A stretch of DNA of 28,264 nt from contig CAZDEF010000032.1 of the NCBI GenBank assembly GCA_964504385.1, forward strand, positions 1-28,264, given 5' to 3'. Below the pieces are notes generated by a model. It was not told the origin of the DNA and searched no databases. It worked only from the letters and a program-made list of their open reading frames with translations. Origin of the DNA: Limiplasma sp964504385. GTDB taxonomy: Bacteria > Bacillota > Clostridia > Christensenellales > Aristaeellaceae. The first letter of the stretch is position 1. Each line of letters begins with the position of its first letter. Shown here piece after piece: positions 8,043 to 15,784 of the stretch. Both the position numbers and the translations under genes were made by a program.

Positions 8043-9455
8043 ATGTCCATGACCGTGTGCCGTCCCGAATCGGCGGGCATTTCCAGTGCAGGCGTATTGC
8101 GCTTCTTGGATGCACTGGAGAAAAAAGGCTTGCAAGAGCATGCCGTATGCGTAATACGGCATGGAAAGGTCGTGCTACAGTATGCTTGGGCTCCTTACCG
8201 AGAGGATGAGCCGCACATGCTGTTTTCCATGTCCAAGGCTTTCACATCCTGCGCAGCGGGCATCGCCATCAGGGAGGGCAGGTTGTGGCTGGACAGTCCT
8301 GTGCTACCGCTGTTGAAGGACGATCTAGCCCAATCGCTTCCCGACAGCATGGAAAGAATCACACTCCGGCATCTGCTGACCATGACCTCCGGACTATCGC
8401 CAGAAGGAGACAAGGTCATGGGGGATGACGTCAACTGGGCGGAACGAATTCTCTCCTTCCCGCTTGTCAGCGAGCCGGGGGAGACATTCCGTTATCACAC
8501 CATGGCATCGTACCTACTCAGTCTAGTCATTCAACGCGCCGTTGGAGAAAACATCTGCGATTATCTCACCCCACGTCTGTTTAACAAGCTTGGAATTTCT
8601 GCACCCCGATGGGGGATATCACCGCAGGGAGCAGCCTGCGGAGGCACCGGATTGTACCTAACGGTACATGATGTTGCGCTTTTTGGACAGATGCTGCTCA
8701 ATGGAGGCGTATTCAACGGCGAACGAATCCTAGATGCCACCTTCCTACAAGAGGCCGTCCGTCCTCAGGCAGACAGCAGTACCCATGGCATTGGTCCCGA
8801 CTGGACGGGCGGTTACGGTTACCAGTTCTGGCCCAGCCGACACGGTCGCTATCGTGCAGACGGCATGAACGGGCAGGTGTGCCTCGTTGCCCCGGATAAG
8901 AACGCCGTGATTGCAACGGTGTCCGGTCTGCCGGATCTGAACGCACATATGGAAATCCTGCACGGCTTTCTCAACGATGCCTTTGACGCACCTGCGTCGG
9001 GCGAAACGGTTCAGCAGGCGCTACGCTGGCGTCTGAGCAACCTTACCTGCCCACTCCCCGAAGGGCTGGCAGAACTGCCAGATGTCTATGAAGGCGTTTA
9101 CGAAGATGAAAACGGGGAGCACATCACGCTTTGCAAAAATGGCGATCTTTTGGAAATACAGCTGCCAGACGGCCTATTCATCGCAAGGCGCGGAAATTAT
9201 GAAGAAAGCTCTTTTCCCAATCCAGAGTTCCTTCTGCGTACCTCCTCCCCTATTCCACCCATCCGCCAGCCTGAGCCCTATGCTGCTGCCTATGGCATGC
9301 GTGCCAATGTGCTAGACGTAACCATCCGCTTTCTCACCTACTCCTATACGCGCTACGACCATTTTGCCTTTGATGGCAGCGGACTGGTTCACACGCAGAC
9401 CGGCTTGCGCGTCACAGCGAAAAACAGTTTTTTTCAAAAACTGGAGAAGGAATAA
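8043..9455 (+). CDS. Class C beta-lactamase-like serine hydrolase
   Basis: This 470-residue protein has the beta-lactamase-fold core of esterases and DD-peptidase-like enzymes. The catalytic SxxK motif is SMSK at residues 62-65, and Tyr151 in FRYHTMASYLLS is the probable second-motif tyrosine. The block DGMNGQVCLVAPDKNAV takes the position of the third motif. A roughly 150-residue C-terminal extension follows. There is no signal peptide, so it is probably a cytoplasmic esterase or amidase rather than an antibiotic-resistance enzyme. It is the last gene of the sugar operon, 19 bases after the GH9 gene with AGGAG before the ATG, and ahead of a terminator. Removal of acyl groups from imported sugars is a reasonable guess, but only from context. 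Confidence 0.85.
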   Translation: MSMTVCRPESAGISSAGVLRFLDALEKKGLQEHAVCVIRHGKVVLQYAWAPYREDEPHMLFSMSKAFTSCAAGIAIREGRLWLDSPVLPLLKDDLAQSLPDSMERITLRHLLTMTSGLSPEGDKVMGDDVNWAERILSFPLVSEPGETFRYHTMASYLLSLVIQRAVGENICDYLTPRLFNKLGISAPRWGISPQGAACGGTGLYLTVHDVALFGQMLLNGGVFNGERILDATFLQEAVRPQADSSTHGIGPDWTGGYGYQFWPSRHGRYRADGMNGQVCLVAPDKNAVIATVSGLPDLNAHMEILHGFLNDAFDAPASGETVQQALRWRLSNLTCPLPEGLAELPDVYEGVYEDENGEHITLCKNGDLLEIQLPDGLFIARRGNYEESSFPNPEFLLRTSSPIPPIRQPEPYAAAYGMRANVLDVTIRFLTYSYTRYDHFAFDGSGLVHTQTGLRVTAKNSFFQKLEKE

Positions 9456-9464
9456 TGGACTCCG

Positions 9465-9500
9465 AAAACGCTTGAGGTATCAAGACTCAAGCGCTTTTTC
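9465..9500 (+). terminator. Intrinsic terminator of the sugar operon
   Basis: CGCTTGAG and CTCAAGCG form an 8-bp stem with a 9-base loop, followed by CTTTTTC. It lies 10 bases after the hydrolase stop codon. Confidence 0.8.
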
Positions 9501-9589
9501 TTATCACAGGGCTTTCTACTGTCTGAAAAGTTGGGCTATACTTTTTTACGAATCCTGTTCAAGACATCAGCAAAGGAGAGCATGAAAAC

Positions 9590-9918
9590 ATGCTGAAACG
9601 ATTTTGGTTTTCCTTCATGCTGATGTATGCATCTGCCATTTATCGATCCGTGCATCCTAACGGTCCTCGCATACGAGATGCTGGACGCCTCAGTGGAAAT
9701 CGCTAGATGAAAGCATGCGCGTGCTAGACGATGTAATTTCCGCGGTACAGCAGCTGGCACCATGTGTAGCACTGTTTGGCTTGTTGCAAAAGGAGAAGAA
9801 TGCTGCCAGACGTGATTCGATCTATCAAGCGCTGACGATGGATTAGACTATGGAGCCGGCATTCGTCTATGTGGTGGGAGCCGACTGTAGCAAAGCATGT
9901 TCTGTAGCTGCAATGTAG
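9590..9918 (+). pseudogene. Decayed coding remnant, unrecognised
   Basis: A good ribosome site (AAAGGAGAG at 9572-9580) precedes an ATG at 9590 that opens only 38 codons before TAG (9704-9706). A second frame, open from 9661, reads a protein-like stretch (LDESMRVLDDVISAVQQLAP and onward) to a TAG at 9844-9846 and then continues, after that stop, to another TAG at 9916-9918. The pattern of a ribosome site, a frame change and in-frame stops fits a broken gene. I do not recognise the family. The 9501-9589 and 9919-9964 segments contain nothing else I can name. Confidence 0.35.
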
Positions 9919-9964
9919 AATTCCTTACAGTTTCATCTTTTATGTTGTTAGCTTTATCTCAAAA

Positions 9965-10010
9965 TAAGCACAAGCGAGGGCCTGCGCATTTCTGCGGCAG
10001 GCCCTCAGCT
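9965..10010 (-). terminator. Probable terminator of the HtrA-like gene
   Basis: GAGGGCCTGC (9976-9985) and GCAGGCCCTC (9997-10006) form a 10-bp GC-rich stem 26 bases past the protease stop codon. The T-rich tail on the minus strand is interrupted (GCTTGTGCTTATTTT), so efficiency is uncertain. Confidence 0.6.
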
Positions 10011-10032
10011 TTGTATTTTGCTTCGCAGCTGC

Positions 10033-11298
10033 TTACTGCTGCACATCGTCCAGCAGTGCAAGCGTTACTTCCAGATCGATGTATTCGCCATCCGGCAGAT
10101 CGGTGCCCTGCACGTTCTGCAGGCCGCCTTCCACGCGGTACACCTTCACCGTTACCACATCGCCCGCCTGCTTGCTCTGCAGGTAGCTGGTCATTTCAGT
10201 GGTCTTGGTGATGATGTTGCCGTCGATCTCCACCACGATGTCGCCGACCTCGATGCCGGCCTTGTCAGCAGGCGCGCCCTCTTCCACCTCGGTCACATAA
10301 GCGCCGTTGGGGATGAGGCCCTGCGTGAAGAAGTAATGGCTGGTGTTGAGATTGCTGACCGTCACGCCGATGCGAGGCTTGCCGCCGGAGGTGATGCTGG
10401 CCTTGGAAGGCTCGGACTGCACATTGCCCTTGCCGTCCAGCACATCCTGGATGAGGGTCTTGGCGACGTTGACAGGAATGGCCATGCCGATGCCCTCCAC
10501 GCTCGCGCCGGAGGAAGAGGAGGAGCTGTACTTCAGGCTGGGAATGCCGATGAGCTCGCCAGCCACATTGAACATGCCGCCGCCGGAGTTGCCGGAGTTG
10601 ATGGCCGCGTCCGTCTGGATCATCACGTTGCTGGTGCGCTTGCCGTACGCGTCGGTGGCGCTGCCGGTCACCTCACGGTTCAGGGCGGAGATCACGCCCA
10701 CCGTGGTGGTGCCGGTAAAGCCCAGCGGGTTGCCGATGCAGATGGCCCAGTCGCCGATCTGCAGCTGGTCGCTGTCGCCCAGCACAACGGGCTCCACTTC
10801 CAAGCCTTCCACATACAGCACAGCCAGATCCTTGCTTTCATCGGTGCCCATCAGCTGCGCTGCGTAGGTGTTCTCGTTCACCGCCACTTCCAGACGGGTG
10901 GCGTCTTCCACCACATGGTAGTTGGTCAGCACATAGCCCTTGGCCACCACCACGCCGCTGCCGCTGCCCTGCAGCACTTCCTTGCTTTCGCTTTCGCTGC
11001 CGTAGGGGTTATTGCCGTAGGGGTAGCCAAAGCCAAAACCGAAGCCGAAACCATAACCGTAGTTGTAGTTGCTGCTCATCTGCATGGTGTAGTTGTTCAC
11101 GCCCACCACGCTGTCATGCACTTTCTGCACGGCGGCCGTGAAGGGGCTGGTAACGATCGTGGCGTTTTCGGAGATGGTCACCGCCTCCGCCTGCGCGTTG
11201 GCATGTTCCTGCGTAAATACAACGCCGCTGGTAATGATCATCGCCAGTGCGGTAAAGACTGCAATGTAACCGTAAAGATTCTTTTTCATGTTCTTCAT
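10033..11298 (-). CDS. HtrA/DegP-like trypsin-type serine protease with PDZ domain
   Basis: This 421-residue protease acts at the outer face of the membrane in protein quality control. A short basic N-terminus and one membrane segment (about residues 10-28) anchor it. The catalytic triad is His128 (TNYHVV), Asp157 (KDLAVL) and Ser238 (NSGNSGGGMF). A C-terminal PDZ domain is visible from about residue 320 (APADKAGIEVGDIVVEIDG). The ATG at 11298 is chosen over in-frame upstream starts because AGGAGG lies 8 bases before it; an ATG three codons later is possible. Unusual is a Tyr/Gly/Phe tract at about residues 77-100 (NYNYGYGFGFGFGFGYPYG) with a SESES segment just before the protease domain. The gene is a single unit facing away from thrS. 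Confidence 0.93.
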   Translation of the reverse strand: MKNMKKNLYGYIAVFTALAMIITSGVVFTQEHANAQAEAVTISENATIVTSPFTAAVQKVHDSVVGVNNYTMQMSSNYNYGYGFGFGFGFGYPYGNNPYGSESESKEVLQGSGSGVVVAKGYVLTNYHVVEDATRLEVAVNENTYAAQLMGTDESKDLAVLYVEGLEVEPVVLGDSDQLQIGDWAICIGNPLGFTGTTTVGVISALNREVTGSATDAYGKRTSNVMIQTDAAINSGNSGGGMFNVAGELIGIPSLKYSSSSSSGASVEGIGMAIPVNVAKTLIQDVLDGKGNVQSEPSKASITSGGKPRIGVTVSNLNTSHYFFTQGLIPNGAYVTEVEEGAPADKAGIEVGDIVVEIDGNIITKTTEMTSYLQSKQAGDVVTVKVYRVEGGLQNVQGTDLPDGEYIDLEVTLALLDDVQQ

Positions 11299-11464
11299 AG
11301 GGATAACCTCCTTTACGATGGATATATTATCATGGAGATTTGTCCGTAGTATGAACGAGACTTGAATATTATTTGCAAAAACGAATAACAAACTGTTTTT
11401 CGCTTTTCTTCCTCGCTGTGTAGGATGGCGCGGCGGGAAATCGCTTATCCGCGCCATCTTTTTC

Positions 11465-11494
11465 TTGACAATCAAGGCAGCAAAGGACTATACT
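11465..11494 (+). promoter_or_regulatory. Promoter of the thrS T-box leader
   Basis: TTGACA at 11465-11470 and TATACT at 11489-11494 are 18 bases apart, placing the start of transcription near 11501 at the beginning of the T-box leader. Confidence 0.75.
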
Positions 11495-11500
11495 GTTTTT

Positions 11501-11745
11501 ATTCCCGAATGACGCAGGACGCGCCGTACCCGGAGCACATTTCAGAGACCGCTACCGCAGGCTGCAAGCAGCGGATGGGCAAGGGCGACGGACACCACCT
11601 GCCGACGGCGACGCGTGGCGCGCGTTACAGCGCCGCAATGAGTGGAAGCGTCTGCCTGACCGGGCCCGTTTCCAAGCAGGGTGGAACCGCGAGCGAAGCA
11701 TTATCGCCCGTCCCCGCACAAAGCTGTGGGGGCGGGCGTTTTTCT
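11501..11745 (+). ncRNA. T-box riboswitch, threonine-specific, upstream of thrS
   Basis: The leader carries the T-box core AGGGTGGAACCGCG at 11678-11691, whose UGGA pairs with the acceptor end of uncharged tRNA. At the base of Stem I, GCAGG (11514-11518) pairs with CCTGC (11598-11602) and GCCGT (11523-11527) pairs with the ACGG at 11588-11591. The loop between them on the 3' side, ACACCA at 11592-11597, contains the Thr codon ACC at 11594-11596, the probable specifier. The leader ends in an intrinsic terminator. Uncharged tRNA-Thr should stabilise the antiterminator and switch on thrS. The specifier assignment rests on my hand fold. Confidence 0.88.
11705..11743 (+). terminator. T-box regulated terminator before thrS
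   Basis: CGCCCGTCCCCGCAC (11705-11719) and GTGGGGGCGGGCG (11726-11738) form a long GC-rich hairpin around AAAGCT, followed by TTTTT. It lies just after the T-box core and ends 45 bases before the thrS start. Confidence 0.88.
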
Positions 11746-11788
11746 GTCCCCGAACATCCCCATTGATTCTGAAAGGAGACACGATCCC

Positions 11789-13696
11789 ATGATTCTTACC
11801 ATGTTCGGCAAACCTTATGAAGTGGCCGAGGATTCGTCCGTTGGCGATCTGCTCAAGGCAAATTTCGCGGATGATCTCAAGAAGTATCTGGCCGTCAAGC
11901 TGGAGGACGGCTCCATGATCGACCTGTTCGCCCCCGTTGCGAAGGATCAGACCGTCACCCCCGTCACCTTTGACGATTCCGAAGGCCGCAAGGTGTTCTT
12001 CCACTCCGCCAGCCATCTGATGGCCATGGCCGTCAAGAAGCTCTATCCGCAGGCCAAGGTGGCCATCGGCCCCGCCATCGCCGACGGTTTCTACTACGAT
12101 TTCGACATCGAGCCCGCCTTCACCATGGAGGATCTGGCGAAGATCGAAAAGGAAATGGTGCATTGCGCCAAGAAGAGCATCCGCCCGCGCCGCTACCTTA
12201 TGCCCCGCGAGGATGCCATCGCCTACTTCACCGAGAAGGAAGAGCCCTACAAGGTGCAGCTGATCGAAGACCTGCCTGCGGATGAGGAGATCTCCTTCTA
12301 CGAGATGGGCGATTTCACCGACCTGTGCGTCGGCCCCCATCTGCCCAATCTTTCCTATATCAAGGCGTTCAAGCTCACGCATGTGGCCGGCGCGTACTGG
12401 CGCGGCGATGAGCACAACAAGATGCTCTGCCGTATCTATGCCACCGCCTTCCCCACCAAGGAGCAGCTGCAGCAGCACCTGGACCGCATCGAAGAAGCCA
12501 AGAAGCGCGACCACCGCAAGCTGGGCCGCGAACTGGATCTGTTCGACATCCGCGACGAGGGCCCCGGCTTCCCGTTCTTCTACCCCAAGGGCATGATCGT
12601 GCGCAACCTGCTGGAGGACTACTGGCACGAGATCCACCGCAAGGCGGGCTATGAAGAGATCAAGACGCCCATCATGCTCAACCGCGGCCTGTGGGAGCGC
12701 AGCGGGCACTGGGATCACTACAAAGAGAACATGTACACCACCAAGATCGACGATACCGATTTTGCCATCAAGCCCATGAACTGCCCCGGCGGCATTCTGG
12801 TGTACCAGCGCAAGCTGTGGAGCTACCGCGACCTGCCCATCCGCTCCGGCGAGCTGGGACTGGTGCACCGCCACGAAAAGAGCGGCGCGCTGCACGGCCT
12901 GATGCGCGTACGCTGCTTCACGCAGGATGATGCGCACATCTTCATGACTCCCGAGCAGATCAAGGACGAGATCAAGGGCGTGTACAACCTCATCAACGAA
13001 GTGTACACCCGTTTCGGCTTCCCCTACCATGTGGAGCTGTCTACCCGTCCGGAGGATTCCATCGGCACGGATGAAATGTGGGAGATGGCCACCAACGGTC
13101 TGCAGGGCGCTCTGGATGAGCTGGGCGTGCCCTATGTGATCAACGAGGGCGACGGCGCATTCTACGGCCCGAAGATCGACTTCCACCTGACCGACTGCCT
13201 GGGCCGTACCTGGCAGTGCGGCACCATCCAGCTGGATATGAACCTGCCTGAGCGCTTCGACCTGACCTACACCGGTGCGGACGGCGAAAAGCACCGTCCC
13301 GTGATGATCCACCGCGTGGTGTTCGGATCCATCGAGCGCTTCATCGGCATCCTGATCGAGCACTTTGGCGGCGCATTCCCCACTTGGCTGGCGCCCGTGC
13401 AGGTGAAGGTGATGACCATCACCTCCCGCAGCGACGCGGCCGCCCACGAAGTGGCCGACATGCTGGAAAACGCCGGCTTGCGTCCCGAGCTGGATCTGCG
13501 CAACGAGAAGATCGGCTTCAAGGTTCGCGAGGCTCAGATGATGAAGATCCCCTACATGTTCGTGCTGGGCGATCGCGAAGCGGAGAACCGCACCGTGACC
13601 ATCCGCAACCGCAAGGGCGAAAACGTGGGCACCGTTTCCTTCGAGGAAGCCGTGGCCATGGTGAAGAAGCTCAACGACGAGCGCACCAACGATTGA
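11789..13696 (+). CDS. thrS: Threonyl-tRNA synthetase
   Basis: This 635-residue cytoplasmic enzyme charges tRNA-Thr, the usual full length. An N-terminal TGS domain covers about residues 1-60. The editing domain has HSASH with His72 and His76 and later DLCVGPH, matching the family's D-x-C-x3-H. The class II core shows MNCPGG, HRHEKSGALHGLMRVR and HRVVFGSIERFIG, with the Cys and His residues that bind the active-site zinc. The anticodon-binding domain is at the C-terminus. The ATG at 11789 is chosen because AAAGGAGA lies about 10 bases upstream, and in-frame codons further upstream fall inside the T-box terminator. Expression should follow uncharged tRNA-Thr through the T-box. Confidence 0.98.
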   Translation: MILTMFGKPYEVAEDSSVGDLLKANFADDLKKYLAVKLEDGSMIDLFAPVAKDQTVTPVTFDDSEGRKVFFHSASHLMAMAVKKLYPQAKVAIGPAIADGFYYDFDIEPAFTMEDLAKIEKEMVHCAKKSIRPRRYLMPREDAIAYFTEKEEPYKVQLIEDLPADEEISFYEMGDFTDLCVGPHLPNLSYIKAFKLTHVAGAYWRGDEHNKMLCRIYATAFPTKEQLQQHLDRIEEAKKRDHRKLGRELDLFDIRDEGPGFPFFYPKGMIVRNLLEDYWHEIHRKAGYEEIKTPIMLNRGLWERSGHWDHYKENMYTTKIDDTDFAIKPMNCPGGILVYQRKLWSYRDLPIRSGELGLVHRHEKSGALHGLMRVRCFTQDDAHIFMTPEQIKDEIKGVYNLINEVYTRFGFPYHVELSTRPEDSIGTDEMWEMATNGLQGALDELGVPYVINEGDGAFYGPKIDFHLTDCLGRTWQCGTIQLDMNLPERFDLTYTGADGEKHRPVMIHRVVFGSIERFIGILIEHFGGAFPTWLAPVQVKVMTITSRSDAAAHEVADMLENAGLRPELDLRNEKIGFKVREAQMMKIPYMFVLGDREAENRTVTIRNRKGENVGTVSFEEAVAMVKKLNDERTND

Positions 13697-13707
13697 TCCC
13701 TCATTCG

Positions 13708-13747
13708 CAAATGGGTTGCTGCAAAAGAGAATGCAGCAACCCATTTG
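13708..13747 (+). repeat. Perfect 16-bp inverted repeat after thrS
   Basis: CAAATGGGTTGCTGCA and TGCAGCAACCCATTTG are perfect complements separated by 8 bases. It sits between thrS (stop at 13696) and the flavoprotein. No T run follows on either strand, so it may be an mRNA processing or partial termination structure rather than a simple terminator. Confidence 0.8.
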
Positions 13748-13775
13748 ACATATGCATATCAAGGAGGACAAGAGC

Positions 13776-14315
13776 GTGAGCAAAAATGTACTCATCATTT
13801 CCGCAAGTCCCCGCCGCGGCGGCAATTCCGACACGCTGTGCGACCGGTTTATGCAGGGCGCGCAGGAGAGCGGCCACACGGTGGAAAAGGTGTTCCTGAA
13901 GGATCGCAGCATTGCCTACTGCACAGGCTGCGGCTACTGCAACACCCATCATGTATGCAGCCAGCACGACGACATGGCGGAGCTGATCGAAAAGCTGCTG
14001 GCGGCGGACGTTATCGTACTGGCCACGCCGGTCTACTTCTACTCCATGGACGCGCAGATGAAAACCTTCATCGACCGCACCACGCCCCGCTACGCCGACA
14101 TGAAGAACAAGGAATTCTACTTCCTGCTCACTGCCGCCGATATGGACGAAAAGAGCCTCTACCGTACCATGGAAGCCTTCCGCGGCTTTACCGAGGACTG
14201 TCTGGAAGGCGCCAAGGAAGCCGGCGTTCTCTACGGCGTAGGCGTATGGCACAAGGGCGAAGTGCAGGCCACGCCTGCTTACCAGCAGGCCTACGAAATG
14301 GGCCTGCGCGTGTGA
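13776..14315 (+). CDS. NAD(P)H-dependent FMN oxidoreductase, iron-sulfur-flavoprotein-like
   Basis: This 179-residue flavodoxin-fold protein opens with NVLIISASPRRGGNSDTL, the FMN phosphate-binding loop of the NADPH-dependent FMN reductase family. Four cysteines at 49, 52, 55 and 61 are spaced CX2CX2CX5C, the arrangement that binds a 4Fe-4S cluster in archaeal and clostridial iron-sulfur flavoproteins. A block ATPVYFYSMDAQMKTFIDR is typical of this group. The GTG at 13776 is chosen because AGGAGG lies 8 bases upstream; the ATG at 13752 has no such site and almost touches the preceding hairpin. It lies downstream of thrS in the same direction and could be cotranscribed. Its electron partner is unknown. 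Confidence 0.85.
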   Translation: MSKNVLIISASPRRGGNSDTLCDRFMQGAQESGHTVEKVFLKDRSIAYCTGCGYCNTHHVCSQHDDMAELIEKLLAADVIVLATPVYFYSMDAQMKTFIDRTTPRYADMKNKEFYFLLTAADMDEKSLYRTMEAFRGFTEDCLEGAKEAGVLYGVGVWHKGEVQATPAYQQAYEMGLRV

Positions 14316-14416
14316 TGTGCTGAAAGGGCGGCGCATCGGCGCTCTCCATTTTCGTCCATTTGATGTATCATAAGAGCCGCCGCCGTCAATGGCGGTGGAA
14401 AAGAGGCGATCCCTGT

Positions 14417-15784
14417 TTGAAAGCACTCCGCAAGGGCAATATTGAGACCATCCTGCACGGCAGTCTCTGGCGTGCGATCCTCGCCATCGCCGTGCCGGTG
14501 GTCATCAACAGCTTCCTGCAGACCTTGTACAACCTGACCGATACCTACTGGCTGGGGCGCATCGGCACCGAGCCGCTGGCAGCCATCAGCCTGATCACCC
14601 CTGTGCAGAACGCCATTGTCAATTTTGGCAGCGGTTTCACGGTAGCGGGCGCCGTGCTCATTGCACAGTTCACCGGTGCAGGGCTGCGCAGCGAAGCGGA
14701 AAAAATGGCCAATCAGATCTTCCTGTGCTCCATGTGCTTCAGTCTGCTGTGCGTCCTGATGCTGGAAACCTTCACCCCTGCCATTGTGCGCTGGCTGGGC
14801 GCTGAGGGCGATACCTTGCGCCATGCCGTGATCTACATGCGGGTGGTAGCGCTGGATATTCCCTTTCTGTTCATCGTGAACCTGTTCCAGTCCGTTCGGC
14901 AGGCGCAGGGCGACACAGTGCGGCCCATGCTGCTCAACCTGCTGGGCATTTCCATCAATCTGGTGCTGGACCCCCTGCTGATGGTGGTGTGGACGCTGGG
15001 TGCGGGCGGCGCGGCGCTGGCAACGGTGCTGGCCAAAATGGCGCCCGCGCTGCTGGCGCTGTACCTGCTCACCCGCTCGGGGGCGGATGTGCGCCTGCAA
15101 CCGCCGCTGATGAAGCCTGAAGGCGACAAACTGCGCCAGATCGTGCGCATCGGGCTGCCGTCCGCGCTGGGCGGCTGCGCCATGCAGCTGGGCTTTCTGC
15201 TCATGAGCCGCAATGTATTCGCCTACGGCGTGCAGGCCATGGCCGCCTACGGCATCGGTAATAAGGTGAACGGCCTCATCTCCCTGCCCTCCAACGCCAT
15301 CGGCTCCGCCGCTGCCACCATCGTGGGGCAGAACATGGGGACCGGGCAGGTGAAGCGCGCCGAGCAAGGCTACCGCCTGTCCATGATCATCACGGTGGTG
15401 TTTCTGTTTGCGGGCGGAATGGTGCTGTCACGCCCGGCAGTGTCGCGCAGCATCGTCAGCATCTTCGCCACGGAAGAAGCCGTGATCGGGATGGCGGCGG
15501 ACTTTTTGAGTATCATGGCCTTCTGGTGCTGGACAAACGGCATCCACAACGCCACCAGCGGCCTGTTTCAGGGCAGCGGACACACCGAGGTGTGCATGGT
15601 CATTGAAATGTCGCGCCTGTGGGTGCTGCGCTTCGGCACCCTGTATTTCTGCGAAAAAGTGCTGCGCATGGGTGTGCGCAGCGTGTGGTATTCGGTTGTC
15701 GCTTCCAATGGCATTTCTGCGGCCATTCTGTTCGGCCTGTACCTGATTGGGCTGTGGCGGATCAACCGCGTGAAAACGCGCTGA
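14417..15784 (+). CDS. MATE-family multidrug/cation efflux transporter
   Basis: This roughly 455-residue membrane protein has about twelve hydrophobic segments in two halves, as MATE transporters do. Recognisable blocks are IAVPVVINSFLQTLYNLTDTYWLGRIG and PLAAISLITP in the first half and GIGNKVNGLISLPSNAIGSA and ATIVGQNMG in the second. A TTG at 14417 with an AAGAGG upstream fits the family N-terminus; an ATG at 14360 is in frame but lacks a ribosome site and adds a basic extension the family does not show. A short CCGCC/GGCGG hairpin stands before the ribosome site. The stop codon touches the stop of the next gene on the opposite strand, with no terminator between. The substrate is unknown. 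Confidence 0.9.
   Translation: MKALRKGNIETILHGSLWRAILAIAVPVVINSFLQTLYNLTDTYWLGRIGTEPLAAISLITPVQNAIVNFGSGFTVAGAVLIAQFTGAGLRSEAEKMANQIFLCSMCFSLLCVLMLETFTPAIVRWLGAEGDTLRHAVIYMRVVALDIPFLFIVNLFQSVRQAQGDTVRPMLLNLLGISINLVLDPLLMVVWTLGAGGAALATVLAKMAPALLALYLLTRSGADVRLQPPLMKPEGDKLRQIVRIGLPSALGGCAMQLGFLLMSRNVFAYGVQAMAAYGIGNKVNGLISLPSNAIGSAAATIVGQNMGTGQVKRAEQGYRLSMIITVVFLFAGGMVLSRPAVSRSIVSIFATEEAVIGMAADFLSIMAFWCWTNGIHNATSGLFQGSGHTEVCMVIEMSRLWVLRFGTLYFCEKVLRMGVRSVWYSVVASNGISAAILFGLYLIGLWRINRVKTR

Noticed and set aside
8043..9455. Class C beta-lactamase as an antibiotic-resistance gene
   Set aside because: There is no signal peptide and the gene is the last of a sugar operon, so a metabolic esterase-type role is more likely.
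10018..11349. A 443-codon plus-strand frame opposite the HtrA-like protease
   Set aside because: It is a His/Ala/Val-rich shadow; the opposite strand has the full catalytic triad, PDZ domain and ribosome site.
11552..13912. A 786-codon open frame on the minus strand opposite thrS
   Set aside because: It is a composition shadow of thrS: His/Val/Gly/Leu-rich low-complexity protein with no recognisable domain, fully antisense to a certain gene.
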